The notes beneath the pieces were generated by a model that was not told where the DNA came from, searched no databases, and saw only the letters and a list, made by a program, of their open reading frames with translations. This document shows, piece after piece, positions 7,349 to 14,731 of a stretch of 16,306 bases of DNA (the stretch's first letter is position 1; each line of letters starts with the position of its first letter). A program made the position numbers and the translations under genes. This stretch comes from Streptosporangiaceae bacterium (GTDB lineage Bacteria; Actinomycetota; Actinomycetes; Streptosporangiales; Streptosporangiaceae), in NCBI GenBank assembly GCA_030043395.1, contig JASHXW010000556.1, forward strand, positions 1 through 16,306, given 5' to 3'.

Positions 7349-7987
7349 TCATGCGGGGACGGGCGGGCCGGTGATGCCGTGCAGGATGAACGCCGAGATC
7401 ATGTCGACGGCCTCGTCCGGCGCCGGGCGCGGCGCCAGCCGGGGACCTTGCCCGGTAAGCCACGCGTAGGCATATCCGGACATCAGGCTGACGATCGCGG
7501 CAGTGACCGTGCCGCTATCAGCGGGCAGCGTGCCGCCGGCCGCGGTGACGTACTCGAGATGACCGGAAATCTCGCGGTACACGGGCTCAAGCAGCTCAGC
7601 CTGGCGGATGGCGAAGTGCTCGCTGATCATCGCTGCCTGGTTTAGCGCGAGGATCACCGAGCGGTTCTCGACGACGAATTGCCAGTAGCCGGCCACGTGA
7701 AAGCGAATCGCATCGAAGCTGCTGAAGTCTGGACTGTGGCCGGGCAGCGCCGACCGGCGGTGGCCCGCCTCGATCATGTCGGCAAGCAGGGCTTCGAGCA
7801 GCTGTTCCTTGCTGTCGAAGTGGCTGTAAAAGGAGCCAGCGGCGCGCCCAGCCTCGGCGGTGATGTCAGTGATCTTCGCGCGCAGGTAACCGACGCGGTC
7901 AAACACCCGCTTAGCTGCCTCCTTGAGCGCGACCTCGGTATCGACGGCGGCCTGCGCGCGGCGGGTTGGTGCAGGCATCTCGTTCAT
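7349..7987 (-). CDS. TetR-family transcriptional regulator
   Basis: A 212-residue one-component repressor. The N-terminal DNA-binding domain reads ALKEAAKRVFDRVGYLRAKITDITAEAGRAAGSFYSHF in pieces typical of TetR (residues about 20-58), with the recognition helix around AAGSFYSHFDSKEQLL. The rest is a helical ligand-binding and dimer domain with no recognisable effector pocket. The ATG at 7987 has AGAGGTG just upstream. It is convergent with the oxidoreductase (22 nt between stops) and divergent to the flavin monooxygenase. The perfect palindrome next to the monooxygenase start makes that gene its most likely target, as is common for TetR/oxygenase pairs. It may also regulate itself. Regulation of the importer operon is possible, but the motifs there differ. 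Confidence 0.92.
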   Translation of the reverse strand: MNEMPAPTRRAQAAVDTEVALKEAAKRVFDRVGYLRAKITDITAEAGRAAGSFYSHFDSKEQLLEALLADMIEAGHRRSALPGHSPDFSSFDAIRFHVAGYWQFVVENRSVILALNQAAMISEHFAIRQAELLEPVYREISGHLEYVTAAGGTLPADSGTVTAAIVSLMSGYAYAWLTGQGPRLAPRPAPDEAVDMISAFILHGITGPPVPA

Positions 7988-8130
7988 TCGTCACCTCTGG
8001 CCGGCTCGCACCGGCGTCGCGTCGTCGCTCACGGGTCAGGCCCACGCTAACGGTGAGTCCTGTGCGCTGTCTGCGCACGTCCGTCGTCAAACGCGGGAGC
8101 AGTTGCGCGCCGGGCCGCTGGCTCATAATA
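7988..8130. other. Divergent intergenic region between the TetR and monooxygenase genes
   Basis: This stretch carries no gene I can support. It becomes AT-rich only near its right end, where the ATAATA string at 8125-8130 could serve as a -10 element on either strand. No good -35 could be fixed for either direction. Confidence 0.4.
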
Positions 8131-8161
8131 TGAATTGACATTCAATGAATTTAAATTCATT
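8131..8161. promoter_or_regulatory. Probable TetR operator: two overlapping palindromes
   Basis: AATGAATTTAAATTCATT at 8144-8161 is a perfect 18-bp palindrome. Immediately left, TGAAT-tgac-ATTCA (8131-8144) is a second inverted repeat with the same half-site. The pair sits between a possible plus-strand -10 (CATAAT, 8124-8129) and the ribosome site AGGAG (8162-8166) of the monooxygenase. A TATTAT -10-like hexamer for the TetR gene lies on the minus strand at 8125-8130. The palindromes are seen; assignment to the adjacent regulator is inference from position. Confidence 0.65.
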
Positions 8162-8172
8162 AGGAGTTTGCC

Positions 8173-9783
8173 ATGGCACACGATGCGAGCGTCGAGCACA
8201 CGCCGGTTCTGATCATCGGGGCCGGGCCGGCCGGCCTCATGGTGGGCTGCGAGCTGGGCCGCAGGGGCATTGCCAGCCTCATCGCGGAGAAGGACCCGCT
8301 GCCGCCCGCCGGATCGCGCGGCAAGGGCCTGCAGCCGCGCACCCAGGAGATCTTCGAGGACCTGGGCATCCTGGCCGAGGTCCGCGCGCTTGGCGGCCTC
8401 TACCCGCCGCTTCAAGCGCACCAGCAGGGCAAGGTGGTGTTCGAGGGGCGAATGGACCCGCTCCGCGAGGCCACGCCCGACGTGCCCTACCCGAACGTCT
8501 GGATGCTCCCCCAGTGGCGCACATGCGACCTCCTCGCCACGCGGTTCGCGGCGCTCGGCGGCGACGTGCGCTACAGCTGCGAGCTGGTGTCGTTCCGTCA
8601 GGACGCCGATGGCGTCACCGCAGTGGTGCGGACCGGCGATGGCGAGCAGGAGGTACGAGCGCAGTACCTGGTCGGCGCCGATGGCGGTCGCAGCACGGTG
8701 CGCGGCGCGCTGGCTGTCGAGTTCGATGGCGAGACCCGCGAGCAGCAGCGGATGATCGTCGCCGATGTCCGCGCGGATGGCGCAGACCGTGATTACTGGC
8801 ACGTCTGGACCGGATCTGCGGGCGGAGATGCGGGATTCCGCCTCGGACTGTGCCCGCTCGCCGGGACCGACATGTTCCAGCTGACTTCTCCGGTCGCCGC
8901 CGGCGCCCGAGCGCCCGAGCTCACGATCGCGGCGCTCCAGCAGATCGCCGACGCTGCAGCCGGGCCAGGGCAGATTCACTTGACCGGGGTCGGCTGGACA
9001 TCGCTGTGGCGAGCGAACATCCGGCTCGCCCGGCAGTTCCGAGCCGGCCGCGCCTACCTGGTCGGCGACGCCGCGCACGTCCACTCGCCGGCCGGCGGGC
9101 AAGGCCTCAACACCAGCATCCAGGATGCGTACAACCTCGGCTGGAAGCTCGCGGCAGTGTTGACCGGCGCGCCCGCGGCGCTGCTCGACACCTATGAGGC
9201 GGAGCGGCTGCCGATCGCGGCTGAGGTTCTCGGAATCAGCACCCGACTTCACGACAAGGCGGTGAGGCAAGATCCCGGTGCCCTCAAGCGCGACGATCCC
9301 GAACTGCGGCAGCTCAACCTCGGCTACCGCGAGAGCGCGCTGAGCCAGGAATCCCGCAGCGCGCCAGGCAGCGTCATCGCCGGCGACCGGGCACCGGACG
9401 CACCGGGGAACGATGCCAGCGGGGAGCCAGTCCGCATGTTCACGTTCCTCGGCGGCGGCGCGACGACGCTGGTGGCTTTCGGGCCGTCCTCGACGGCGAC
9501 CGCCGCGGAGTGGATCACGCAACGGCCAGCGGCGCCGGTGCGCGGCGTGGTCGTCACGCCTTCGCTGGCCAGCGCCTCCGAGGCCAGGACCAGCGGGCCG
9601 GCCGGGATGACGATCTTCGCTGACACGACCGGAGCCGCGCGCGAGGCCTACGGCATCGGTACCGGCGAGGATGCGCTGCTCGCTGTCCGCCCTGACGGCT
9701 ACATCGGGCTGGCCGCAGACGCCGACGGCGTCATGGCTGACCGGCTGGCCAGGTACCTCGCGCAGGTCACAGCCGGCATCTAG
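8173..9783 (+). CDS. Class A FAD-dependent aromatic monooxygenase (PheA/TfdB type)
   Basis: A 536-residue flavoprotein hydroxylase that would insert one oxygen atom into an aromatic or polyketide-like substrate using NAD(P)H and O2. The FAD ADP-binding motif GAGPAG is at residues 16-21. SRGKGLQPRTQEIFEDLG at 48-65 is typical of the phenol-hydroxylase-like subgroup. The DG motif is VGADGGRSTVR (168-177), and the GD motif AYLVGDAAHVHSPAGGQGLN is at 294-313. The region from about residue 385 on matches the thioredoxin-like C-terminal domain of the subgroup, ending LLAVRPDGYIGLAAD, and has no cysteines. The ATG is preceded by AGGAG at 6 nt. A TetR gene is divergent, so expression is probably induced by the substrate or a toxic aromatic. 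Detoxification and degradation roles are both possible; rifampicin-type substrates cannot be claimed. Confidence 0.9.
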   Translation: MAHDASVEHTPVLIIGAGPAGLMVGCELGRRGIASLIAEKDPLPPAGSRGKGLQPRTQEIFEDLGILAEVRALGGLYPPLQAHQQGKVVFEGRMDPLREATPDVPYPNVWMLPQWRTCDLLATRFAALGGDVRYSCELVSFRQDADGVTAVVRTGDGEQEVRAQYLVGADGGRSTVRGALAVEFDGETREQQRMIVADVRADGADRDYWHVWTGSAGGDAGFRLGLCPLAGTDMFQLTSPVAAGARAPELTIAALQQIADAAAGPGQIHLTGVGWTSLWRANIRLARQFRAGRAYLVGDAAHVHSPAGGQGLNTSIQDAYNLGWKLAAVLTGAPAALLDTYEAERLPIAAEVLGISTRLHDKAVRQDPGALKRDDPELRQLNLGYRESALSQESRSAPGSVIAGDRAPDAPGNDASGEPVRMFTFLGGGATTLVAFGPSSTATAAEWITQRPAAPVRGVVVTPSLASASEARTSGPAGMTIFADTTGAAREAYGIGTGEDALLAVRPDGYIGLAADADGVMADRLARYLAQVTAGI

Positions 9784-9822
9784 GGCAGGTCGCGCCCAGA
9801 CCCAGGGTCGGAAAATGCCCAG

Positions 9823-9858
9823 CCGCTGATCCTGGTCAGCGAGCCGTGAGATCAGCGG
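9823..9858 (+). terminator. Stem-loop after the monooxygenase gene
   Basis: CCGCTGATC (9823-9831) and GATCAGCGG (9850-9858) form a perfect 9-bp stem with an 18-nt loop, 40 nt after the monooxygenase stop. No T-run follows, so it is not a standard intrinsic terminator. It could be a terminator of the U-less kind suggested for actinobacteria, or an mRNA 3' end structure. Confidence 0.35.
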
Positions 9859-9927
9859 TGATGCAGCGCGTGCGTTGGCCGCCTTTGCCGGTCATTATCA
9901 AAGTGGGCGAGATGGAGGGGATGGATC

Positions 9928-11589
9928 ATGTTTGGCACCGATCGGGCTTCCTTCCTCGCGGCCAGGCTGGTCCGCTGGCTGGCTGCGGCAGCTCTCACGT
10001 TCGGCGGGAGTGCCGTTCTGGTCGGCCTCGCTGCGTCCCCGGCATCGGCGGCCATTACCGCCCAGTGCAACCAGAAGGAGTTGCAAAGCGAGCTGAAGGC
10101 CGGCGGAGACATCGTCTTCACGAGCTCGTGCACCTTGCACCTGACCAAGACCCTGGTCGTCACATCGGGCAAGGTCGTGCTCAACGGCAACGGCCACGCA
10201 GTGCAGATATACGGCCAGCTCGGGCTCGCCGGCTGGCAAGGGATTTACATGCCCGGCGTACGCGCGTTCGACGTCAAGGGCGGCAATTTCACGCTGGAGA
10301 ATCTCACCGTCGAGGACGGCGGTGCCGTGGGCGACTTCGGCAAAGACGGTGGGCAGGGCCGGAACGGGAAGAACCCCCAGACCGCAGGTACTGACGGCGG
10401 AAACGCGGGCCCGGGTACTCCAGGATCACCGGGCGGAAGCGCTGAGGGCGGAGGGCTCTATGTCGGGGCCCACGCGAAGGTGACCGTGAAGGAGGTCATC
10501 TTCGCGCACGACCAGGCTGCCGGCGGCTACGGCGGCGACGGCGGCGCTGGTGGCCAGGGCGGATCTGGCTGCGGATGCTCGGCCGCAGGCGTGACCGGCG
10601 GCGACGGCGGGAATGGCGGTAAAGGAGCCAAGGCGGGCGCGGGTGGCGACGCGCTCGGCGGCGCGATCTACAACGCAGGCAAGCTGGCGGTCTCTGGCGG
10701 CTCGTTCAGCGCCAACTACGCCATCGGCGGCAGAGGCGGGATCGGCGGGCCGGGCGGAGATGGCGGGGCCGGCGGCAACGGATTCAACAGCTCTCCCGGC
10801 CAGAAGACCGCGGGCGGTGACGGCGGCGACGGAGCGGACGGGGCCGACGGCGGTGACGGCGGCGGCGCCTTCGGCGGTGCGATCTACGACGCGCACTCTG
10901 GCATCATGACGGTGCAGGGTGCGGCTTTCACAGGCGATAGCGCCGTGGGAGGCAACGGCGGCTACGGCGGCTACGGCGGTGGCGGCGGCGGCTGCGGCTT
11001 CTGCCCAGCCGGCTTTACGGCCAAAGGCGGCGACGGAGCGGACGGCGGCGACGGAGCGGACGGCGGGGACGGTGGCGGCGGTGCCATCGACAGCCTGGGC
11101 CACGCGAAAGTTGCCGGGGTGACCTTCACCAAGGACACGGTTGGTGGCGGCATCGTCGGCCCCGACTGCCCGAATTCGCCTTATAACCCAGGATGCGGCG
11201 GAGTGGCCGGGCCAGGAGGCCCCAGTGACCCGAGCGGCTCGGGAGACAGCGGCAACGACGGCGAGAACGGCAAGCCGGGAAAGGCGACCGATCCTGATTC
11301 CAGCGTCAAGCCGGTCGGCTTGGCCGCCGTCAAGGTAGCCACCAAGTCGCTGCCGGCAGCAAGGAAAGGCGCCCGGTACCACGCATCCCTCAAGGCCACC
11401 GGTGGCATCACTCCGTACCACTGGACCGCCAGCGACCTTCCCAAGGGCCTGAAGGTATCCGCAGCGGGAGTGATCAGCGGAAAGCCTGCCGCCTCTGGCG
11501 TGTTTCACGTCCGCGTCACTGTCACCGACCCGGACGCCGCGCAGCGCAGCACGGGCAAAGCCCGGTTCACGCTCAAGGTCAGCGGCTAA
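9928..11589 (+). CDS. Secreted glycine-rich beta-helix-like protein with C-terminal Ig-like domain
   Basis: A 553-residue exported protein of unknown function. An Arg-containing N-terminus, a hydrophobic stretch and ASPASA give a signal peptide with likely cleavage after Ala41. Residues 42-130 look like the start of a right-handed beta-helix (TLVVTSGKVVLNGNGHAVQI, FTLENLTVED). Four related rungs follow: GGGLYVGAHAKVTVKEVIF (175), GGAIYNAGKLAVSGGSF (244), GGAIYDAHSGIMTVQGAAF (317) and GGAIDSLGHAKVAGVTF (384). They are separated by Gly/Asp-rich loops such as GGDGGDGADGADGGDGGG. Cysteines are few and clustered (CGC at 215-217, CGFC at 356-359, 414 and 423). Residues 460-553 resemble putative-Ig repeats (TPYHWTASDLPKGLKVSAAGVISGKP). 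The ATG has GGAGGGG at 7 nt. There is no sortase signal or membrane anchor at the C-terminus, so it is probably released or held non-covalently at the surface. Confidence 0.85.
   Translation: MFGTDRASFLAARLVRWLAAAALTFGGSAVLVGLAASPASAAITAQCNQKELQSELKAGGDIVFTSSCTLHLTKTLVVTSGKVVLNGNGHAVQIYGQLGLAGWQGIYMPGVRAFDVKGGNFTLENLTVEDGGAVGDFGKDGGQGRNGKNPQTAGTDGGNAGPGTPGSPGGSAEGGGLYVGAHAKVTVKEVIFAHDQAAGGYGGDGGAGGQGGSGCGCSAAGVTGGDGGNGGKGAKAGAGGDALGGAIYNAGKLAVSGGSFSANYAIGGRGGIGGPGGDGGAGGNGFNSSPGQKTAGGDGGDGADGADGGDGGGAFGGAIYDAHSGIMTVQGAAFTGDSAVGGNGGYGGYGGGGGGCGFCPAGFTAKGGDGADGGDGADGGDGGGGAIDSLGHAKVAGVTFTKDTVGGGIVGPDCPNSPYNPGCGGVAGPGGPSDPSGSGDSGNDGENGKPGKATDPDSSVKPVGLAAVKVATKSLPAARKGARYHASLKATGGITPYHWTASDLPKGLKVSAAGVISGKPAASGVFHVRVTVTDPDAAQRSTGKARFTLKVSG
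11026..11061 (+). repeat. Exact tandem 18-bp repeat within the glycine-rich gene
   Basis: GGCGGCGACGGAGCGGAC occurs twice head to tail (11026-11043 and 11044-11061), encoding GGDGAD twice, and a diverged third unit follows. Similar but imperfect units occur around 10812-10865. Such repeats can change copy number by slippage and lengthen or shorten the loop without breaking the frame. Confidence 0.8.
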
Positions 11590-11641
11590 GCCGCCATCAC
11601 CAGATTGCGCCTGACAGCGCCGCCTTCTCCACCACACTGGA

Positions 11642-13927
11642 ATGGTGAGCGATCGGATCAGAACCCGGGTGCAGGTCGAGGGCATCGTCCAGGGGGTTGG
11701 CTTCCGGCCGTTCGTGCACTCCCTGGCCACCAGCCTCGGCCTCGGCGGGCTCGTCGGCAACGACGTCCACGGGGTGTTCGCCGAGGTCGAGGGCGATCCT
11801 GGGGCCGTCGCCGAGTTCATGACTGCGCTGCGGCGGGACGCGCCGCCATTGGCAAGCATCGAGCGGATCTCGACGTCGGAGCTACGGCCGGACGGATCGA
11901 CAGCGTTCACGATTGTGTCAAGCTCGAGAGCTGGCCAGCGCAGTACGCTCGTCTCTGCCGACACGGCGACCTGCGACGACTGCCTCGCTGAGTTCAACGA
12001 CCCGGCCGATAGACGGTTCGGTTATGCCTTTATCAATTGCACGAATTGCGGCCCGAGGTTCACGATCGTCGTCGACGTCCCTTATGACCGGGCACTGACC
12101 ACTATGGCTGGCTTCACCATGTGTGAGGCGTGCGCGGCGGAGTACCGCGATCCGGCAAGCCGCCGTTTCCATGCGCAGCCGACATGCTGCCCGGCCTGCG
12201 GTCCGCAGCTGAGACTTATCGACCGGATGGCGGACCCGTTGCCCGGGGATCCTGTCGCCCGCGCCGCCGAGTTGCTCGCCGATGGCCTGGTGCTAGCCGT
12301 CAAGGGACTCGGCGGCTATCACCTTGCCGTGGACGCGTCGAGTGAGGTCGCAGCGGCCGCGCTGCGCTCCAGGAAGCACCGCGAGGATAAGCCATTCGCT
12401 GTCATGATTCCCGACCTTGCCGCCGCCAAGCGGCTGTGCGAGGTCGACGACGTCGCCGAGCGGCTGCTGACCAGTCGGCGCAGGCCGATAGTCCTGCTGA
12501 GGCGATTGCCTGATGCTCCCGTGGCCAGGTCCGTGGCGCCCGGCAATCGCGAGCTGGGCCTCATGCTCCCCTACACTCCTCTTCATCACCTGCTGCTGCG
12601 GGCTGTGGGCCGGCCAATAGTGCTGACCAGCGGCAACATATCCGACGAGCCGATCGCCTACGCAGACGACGATGCTCGATCCCGCCTCGCCGGGATCGCC
12701 GATGCGTTCCTCGTCCACGACCGGGCTATCCATGTCAGGGCTGATGACTCGGTCGTGCGCTCGTCGCTCGGGCGCGAGTCGGTCATCAGGCGGGCGCGCG
12801 GCTACGCGCCGGAGCCGGTCACGGTGCGCACCAGGTTCCCGCGCCCGGTCCTGGCCTGCGGCGCCGAGCTGAAGAGCACGTTCTGCCTGGCCAAGGGCGA
12901 CCGCGCGTTCCTTTCCCAGCACATCGGCGACCTTGAGAACGTTTCTACGCTGCACTCGTTCACGACTTGGATCGAGCATTTCAGCCGTCTCTTCGATATC
13001 GATCCCGCGGTGATCGTGCACGACCTGCACCCCGACTACCTGTCCACCGGCTACGCGCACGACCGAGCCGAAGCCAAGCCCGAACTTGACCTGGTTGGCG
13101 TGCAGCACCATCACGCGCACATCGCGTCCTGCCTGGCGGACAACGGCGCCGGCGGTCAGGTGATCGGCGTCGCATTCGACGGCACCGGATACGGGACCGA
13201 CGGTGCGATCTGGGGCGGGGAGTTCCTGGTCGCAGGGCTTAGGGAATTCGAGCGGTCTGGCCACTTCGCGCTAGTGCCGATGCCCGGCGGCGCGGCCGCG
13301 ATCAGGCAGCCATGGCGGATGGCAGCCGCCTACCTGGACGTCGCCTATGACGGCGCCCCGCCTGCAGGGCTGGCCGTGTACCAGCGCAACCAACGCCACT
13401 GGGATGCCGTCGTGACGATGGGGCGCCGCGGCATCAACTCGCCGGCGACGTCGAGCGCTGGCCGGCTTTTCGACGCGGTAGCCGCGCTGCTCGGCGTCCG
13501 GGACAGCGTCAATTACGAGGGCCAGGCTGCGATCGAGCTCGAGCAGCTAGCCGAGCCCGGCGAGCGCGACGCGTACCCGGCCCGGATTCAGGACGGCGAA
13601 TGCCTCGTGATCGTCGGCGCGGACCTCATTCGCGCGGTGGCAGATGACATGGCCGCCGGCGTCGACCGGCGGGTCATCGCCGCTAGGTTTCACAACGGCG
13701 TCGCGCGGCTGCTCGCCGATAGTGCCGTGCTGCTGCGGCAGCGAACCGGGCTGAGCACGGTGGCACTATCCGGCGGCGTATTCCAGAACGTGCTGCTGAC
13801 TGCCGTTGCCGTCGGCCTGCTTGAAGAACGTGGCTTCGAGGTGCTGACTCACTCGCGGGTTCCGTGCAACGACGGTGGGATCAGTCTTGGCCAGGCCGTT
13901 ATCGCGGCAGCCCGCGACGAGAGGTAA
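11642..13927 (+). CDS. hypF: Carbamoyltransferase HypF, [NiFe]-hydrogenase maturation
   Basis: HypF uses carbamoyl phosphate and ATP to carbamoylate the C-terminal cysteine of HypE, the first step in making the cyanide ligands of the hydrogenase iron. The 761-residue length is normal. Domains in order: acylphosphatase (VEGIVQGVGFRPF, residues 12-24); two zinc fingers (C111xxC114 with C133xxC136, and C161xxC164 with C183xxC186); YrdC-like domain (about 200-385, with AVKGLGGYHLAVDA); and a Kae1-like domain from about 400 with the metal-binding VQHHHAHIAS (His489-His493) and the C-terminal LSGGVFQNVLL. All key motifs are intact. The ribosome site is weak (CTGGA before the ATG), and a GTG directly follows the ATG as an alternative. 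It is on the opposite strand from hypE, hypA and hypB, and its last 29 bp overlap the end of hypB. Confidence 0.97.
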   Translation: MVSDRIRTRVQVEGIVQGVGFRPFVHSLATSLGLGGLVGNDVHGVFAEVEGDPGAVAEFMTALRRDAPPLASIERISTSELRPDGSTAFTIVSSSRAGQRSTLVSADTATCDDCLAEFNDPADRRFGYAFINCTNCGPRFTIVVDVPYDRALTTMAGFTMCEACAAEYRDPASRRFHAQPTCCPACGPQLRLIDRMADPLPGDPVARAAELLADGLVLAVKGLGGYHLAVDASSEVAAAALRSRKHREDKPFAVMIPDLAAAKRLCEVDDVAERLLTSRRRPIVLLRRLPDAPVARSVAPGNRELGLMLPYTPLHHLLLRAVGRPIVLTSGNISDEPIAYADDDARSRLAGIADAFLVHDRAIHVRADDSVVRSSLGRESVIRRARGYAPEPVTVRTRFPRPVLACGAELKSTFCLAKGDRAFLSQHIGDLENVSTLHSFTTWIEHFSRLFDIDPAVIVHDLHPDYLSTGYAHDRAEAKPELDLVGVQHHHAHIASCLADNGAGGQVIGVAFDGTGYGTDGAIWGGEFLVAGLREFERSGHFALVPMPGGAAAIRQPWRMAAAYLDVAYDGAPPAGLAVYQRNQRHWDAVVTMGRRGINSPATSSAGRLFDAVAALLGVRDSVNYEGQAAIELEQLAEPGERDAYPARIQDGECLVIVGADLIRAVADDMAAGVDRRVIAARFHNGVARLLADSAVLLRQRTGLSTVALSGGVFQNVLLTAVAVGLLEERGFEVLTHSRVPCNDGGISLGQAVIAAARDER

Positions 13928-14729
13928 GCCAGTCGTACCAGTCCGCAAGGCCGGCCCCGCTCACGGCGGAAAGCTCGATGATCTCGGCGGCTGGGCATAG
14001 CCGCCGGACATCAGCTGCGTGACGGCGCGTATCGAAGTCCACGTAGGGCAGCAAGTCAATCTTGCTGACCACGACCAGATCGGCGCGCTGGAACATCTGC
14101 GGGTACTTGGCAGGCTTGTCGCTTCCTTCGGTCACGCAGGAGAGCACAACCCTCGCTGCCTCGCCTAGGTCAAACAGCGCGGGGCATACCAGGTTGCCGA
14201 CGTTCTCAACCAGGACGATGGATCCGGCAGGCGGATCAAGCGCACGCAGGGCGCTGGATACCATCTGCCCGTCAAGATGACATCCGGCGCCGGTGTTGAC
14301 CTGGACGACCTCGCAGCCGGCCGCACGGACCCGCTCCGCGTCGATGGTGGTCTCCTGGTCACCCTCGATCACGCCGATGCGCGTCGAGCACCCAAGAGCA
14401 CGGCCGGTGTGCTCGAGCAGCGTGGTCTTGCCGGCCCCCGGCGAGCTCATCAGGTTCAGCATCAGCACACGACGGTCGGCGAGCCACTGCCTGTTGTGCC
14501 GGGCGATGTCGTCGTTCTTCGCCAGGATATTTCGCTGCAGCGTCACCGTGCGGGACTCGCCGTCAGCGGGTGAGCCGCCGGGCACGTGCGGACGCTGGTC
14601 ATGTTCATGGCTGGCGTGCTCGTGGCTGGCGTGCTCGTGGCTGGCGTGCTCGTGGTTCGCCGCTCCGTCGCGCTCGCCGACCAGGCGAACGACTACTCCG
14701 TCGCCTGCGCAGCCGCATGTCGCGCACAT
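13899..14729 (-). CDS. hypB: Nickel-binding GTPase HypB, [NiFe]-hydrogenase maturation
   Basis: HypB is the GTPase that works with HypA to deliver nickel to the hydrogenase large subunit. The 276 residues begin MCATCGC, the high-affinity nickel motif with Cys2, Cys5 and Cys7. A histidine-rich stretch follows (residues 26-43, repeats of HEHAS) that could store nickel. The G domain has the P-loop SSPGAGKTTLLE (95-106), the IEGDQETTID segment (121-130), GAGCHLDG with metal ligands Cys150 and His151, ENVGNLVCP (175-183) and SKID (222-225) as the guanine-specificity motif. The ATG lies 2 nt after the hypA stop, with AGGTGG as ribosome site. The 3' end overlaps the hypF 3' end on the opposite strand. 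All catalytic elements are intact. Confidence 0.97.
   Translation of the reverse strand: MCATCGCAGDGVVVRLVGERDGAANHEHASHEHASHEHASHEHDQRPHVPGGSPADGESRTVTLQRNILAKNDDIARHNRQWLADRRVLMLNLMSSPGAGKTTLLEHTGRALGCSTRIGVIEGDQETTIDAERVRAAGCEVVQVNTGAGCHLDGQMVSSALRALDPPAGSIVLVENVGNLVCPALFDLGEAARVVLSCVTEGSDKPAKYPQMFQRADLVVVSKIDLLPYVDFDTRRHAADVRRLCPAAEIIELSAVSGAGLADWYDWLTSRRGLPR
14611..14655. repeat. Three exact 15-bp tandem repeats in hypB
   Basis: CTGGCGTGCTCGTGG occurs three times in a row at 14611-14625, 14626-14640 and 14641-14655, with partial matches on both sides. On the coding (minus) strand it encodes the pentapeptide repeat of the nickel-storing histidine stretch. The exactness at DNA level suggests recent expansion or slippage. 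Confidence 0.85.
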
Positions 14730-14731
14730 GA

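Noticed and set aside
8135..8163. TTGACA at 8135-8140 as the monooxygenase -35
   Set aside because: The only matching -10 positions (8157-8163) overlap the ribosome site and would give a nearly leaderless mRNA in spite of a clear AGGAG; the CATAAT at 8124-8129 fits better.
8047..9522. A 491-codon minus-strand open frame opposite the monooxygenase
   Set aside because: It has low complexity and no family motifs, and the plus-strand frame carries all flavoprotein motifs.
10426..11997. A 523-codon open frame on the minus strand opposite the glycine-rich gene
   Set aside because: Its product is Ala/Val repeats that mirror the GGC/GAC codons of the plus strand, it crosses into hypF, and it has no recognisable domain. 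The plus-strand frame has a ribosome site and signal peptide.
14611..14655. Short tandem repeats as a possible CRISPR array
   Set aside because: The units are contiguous with no spacers and are in-frame within hypB.
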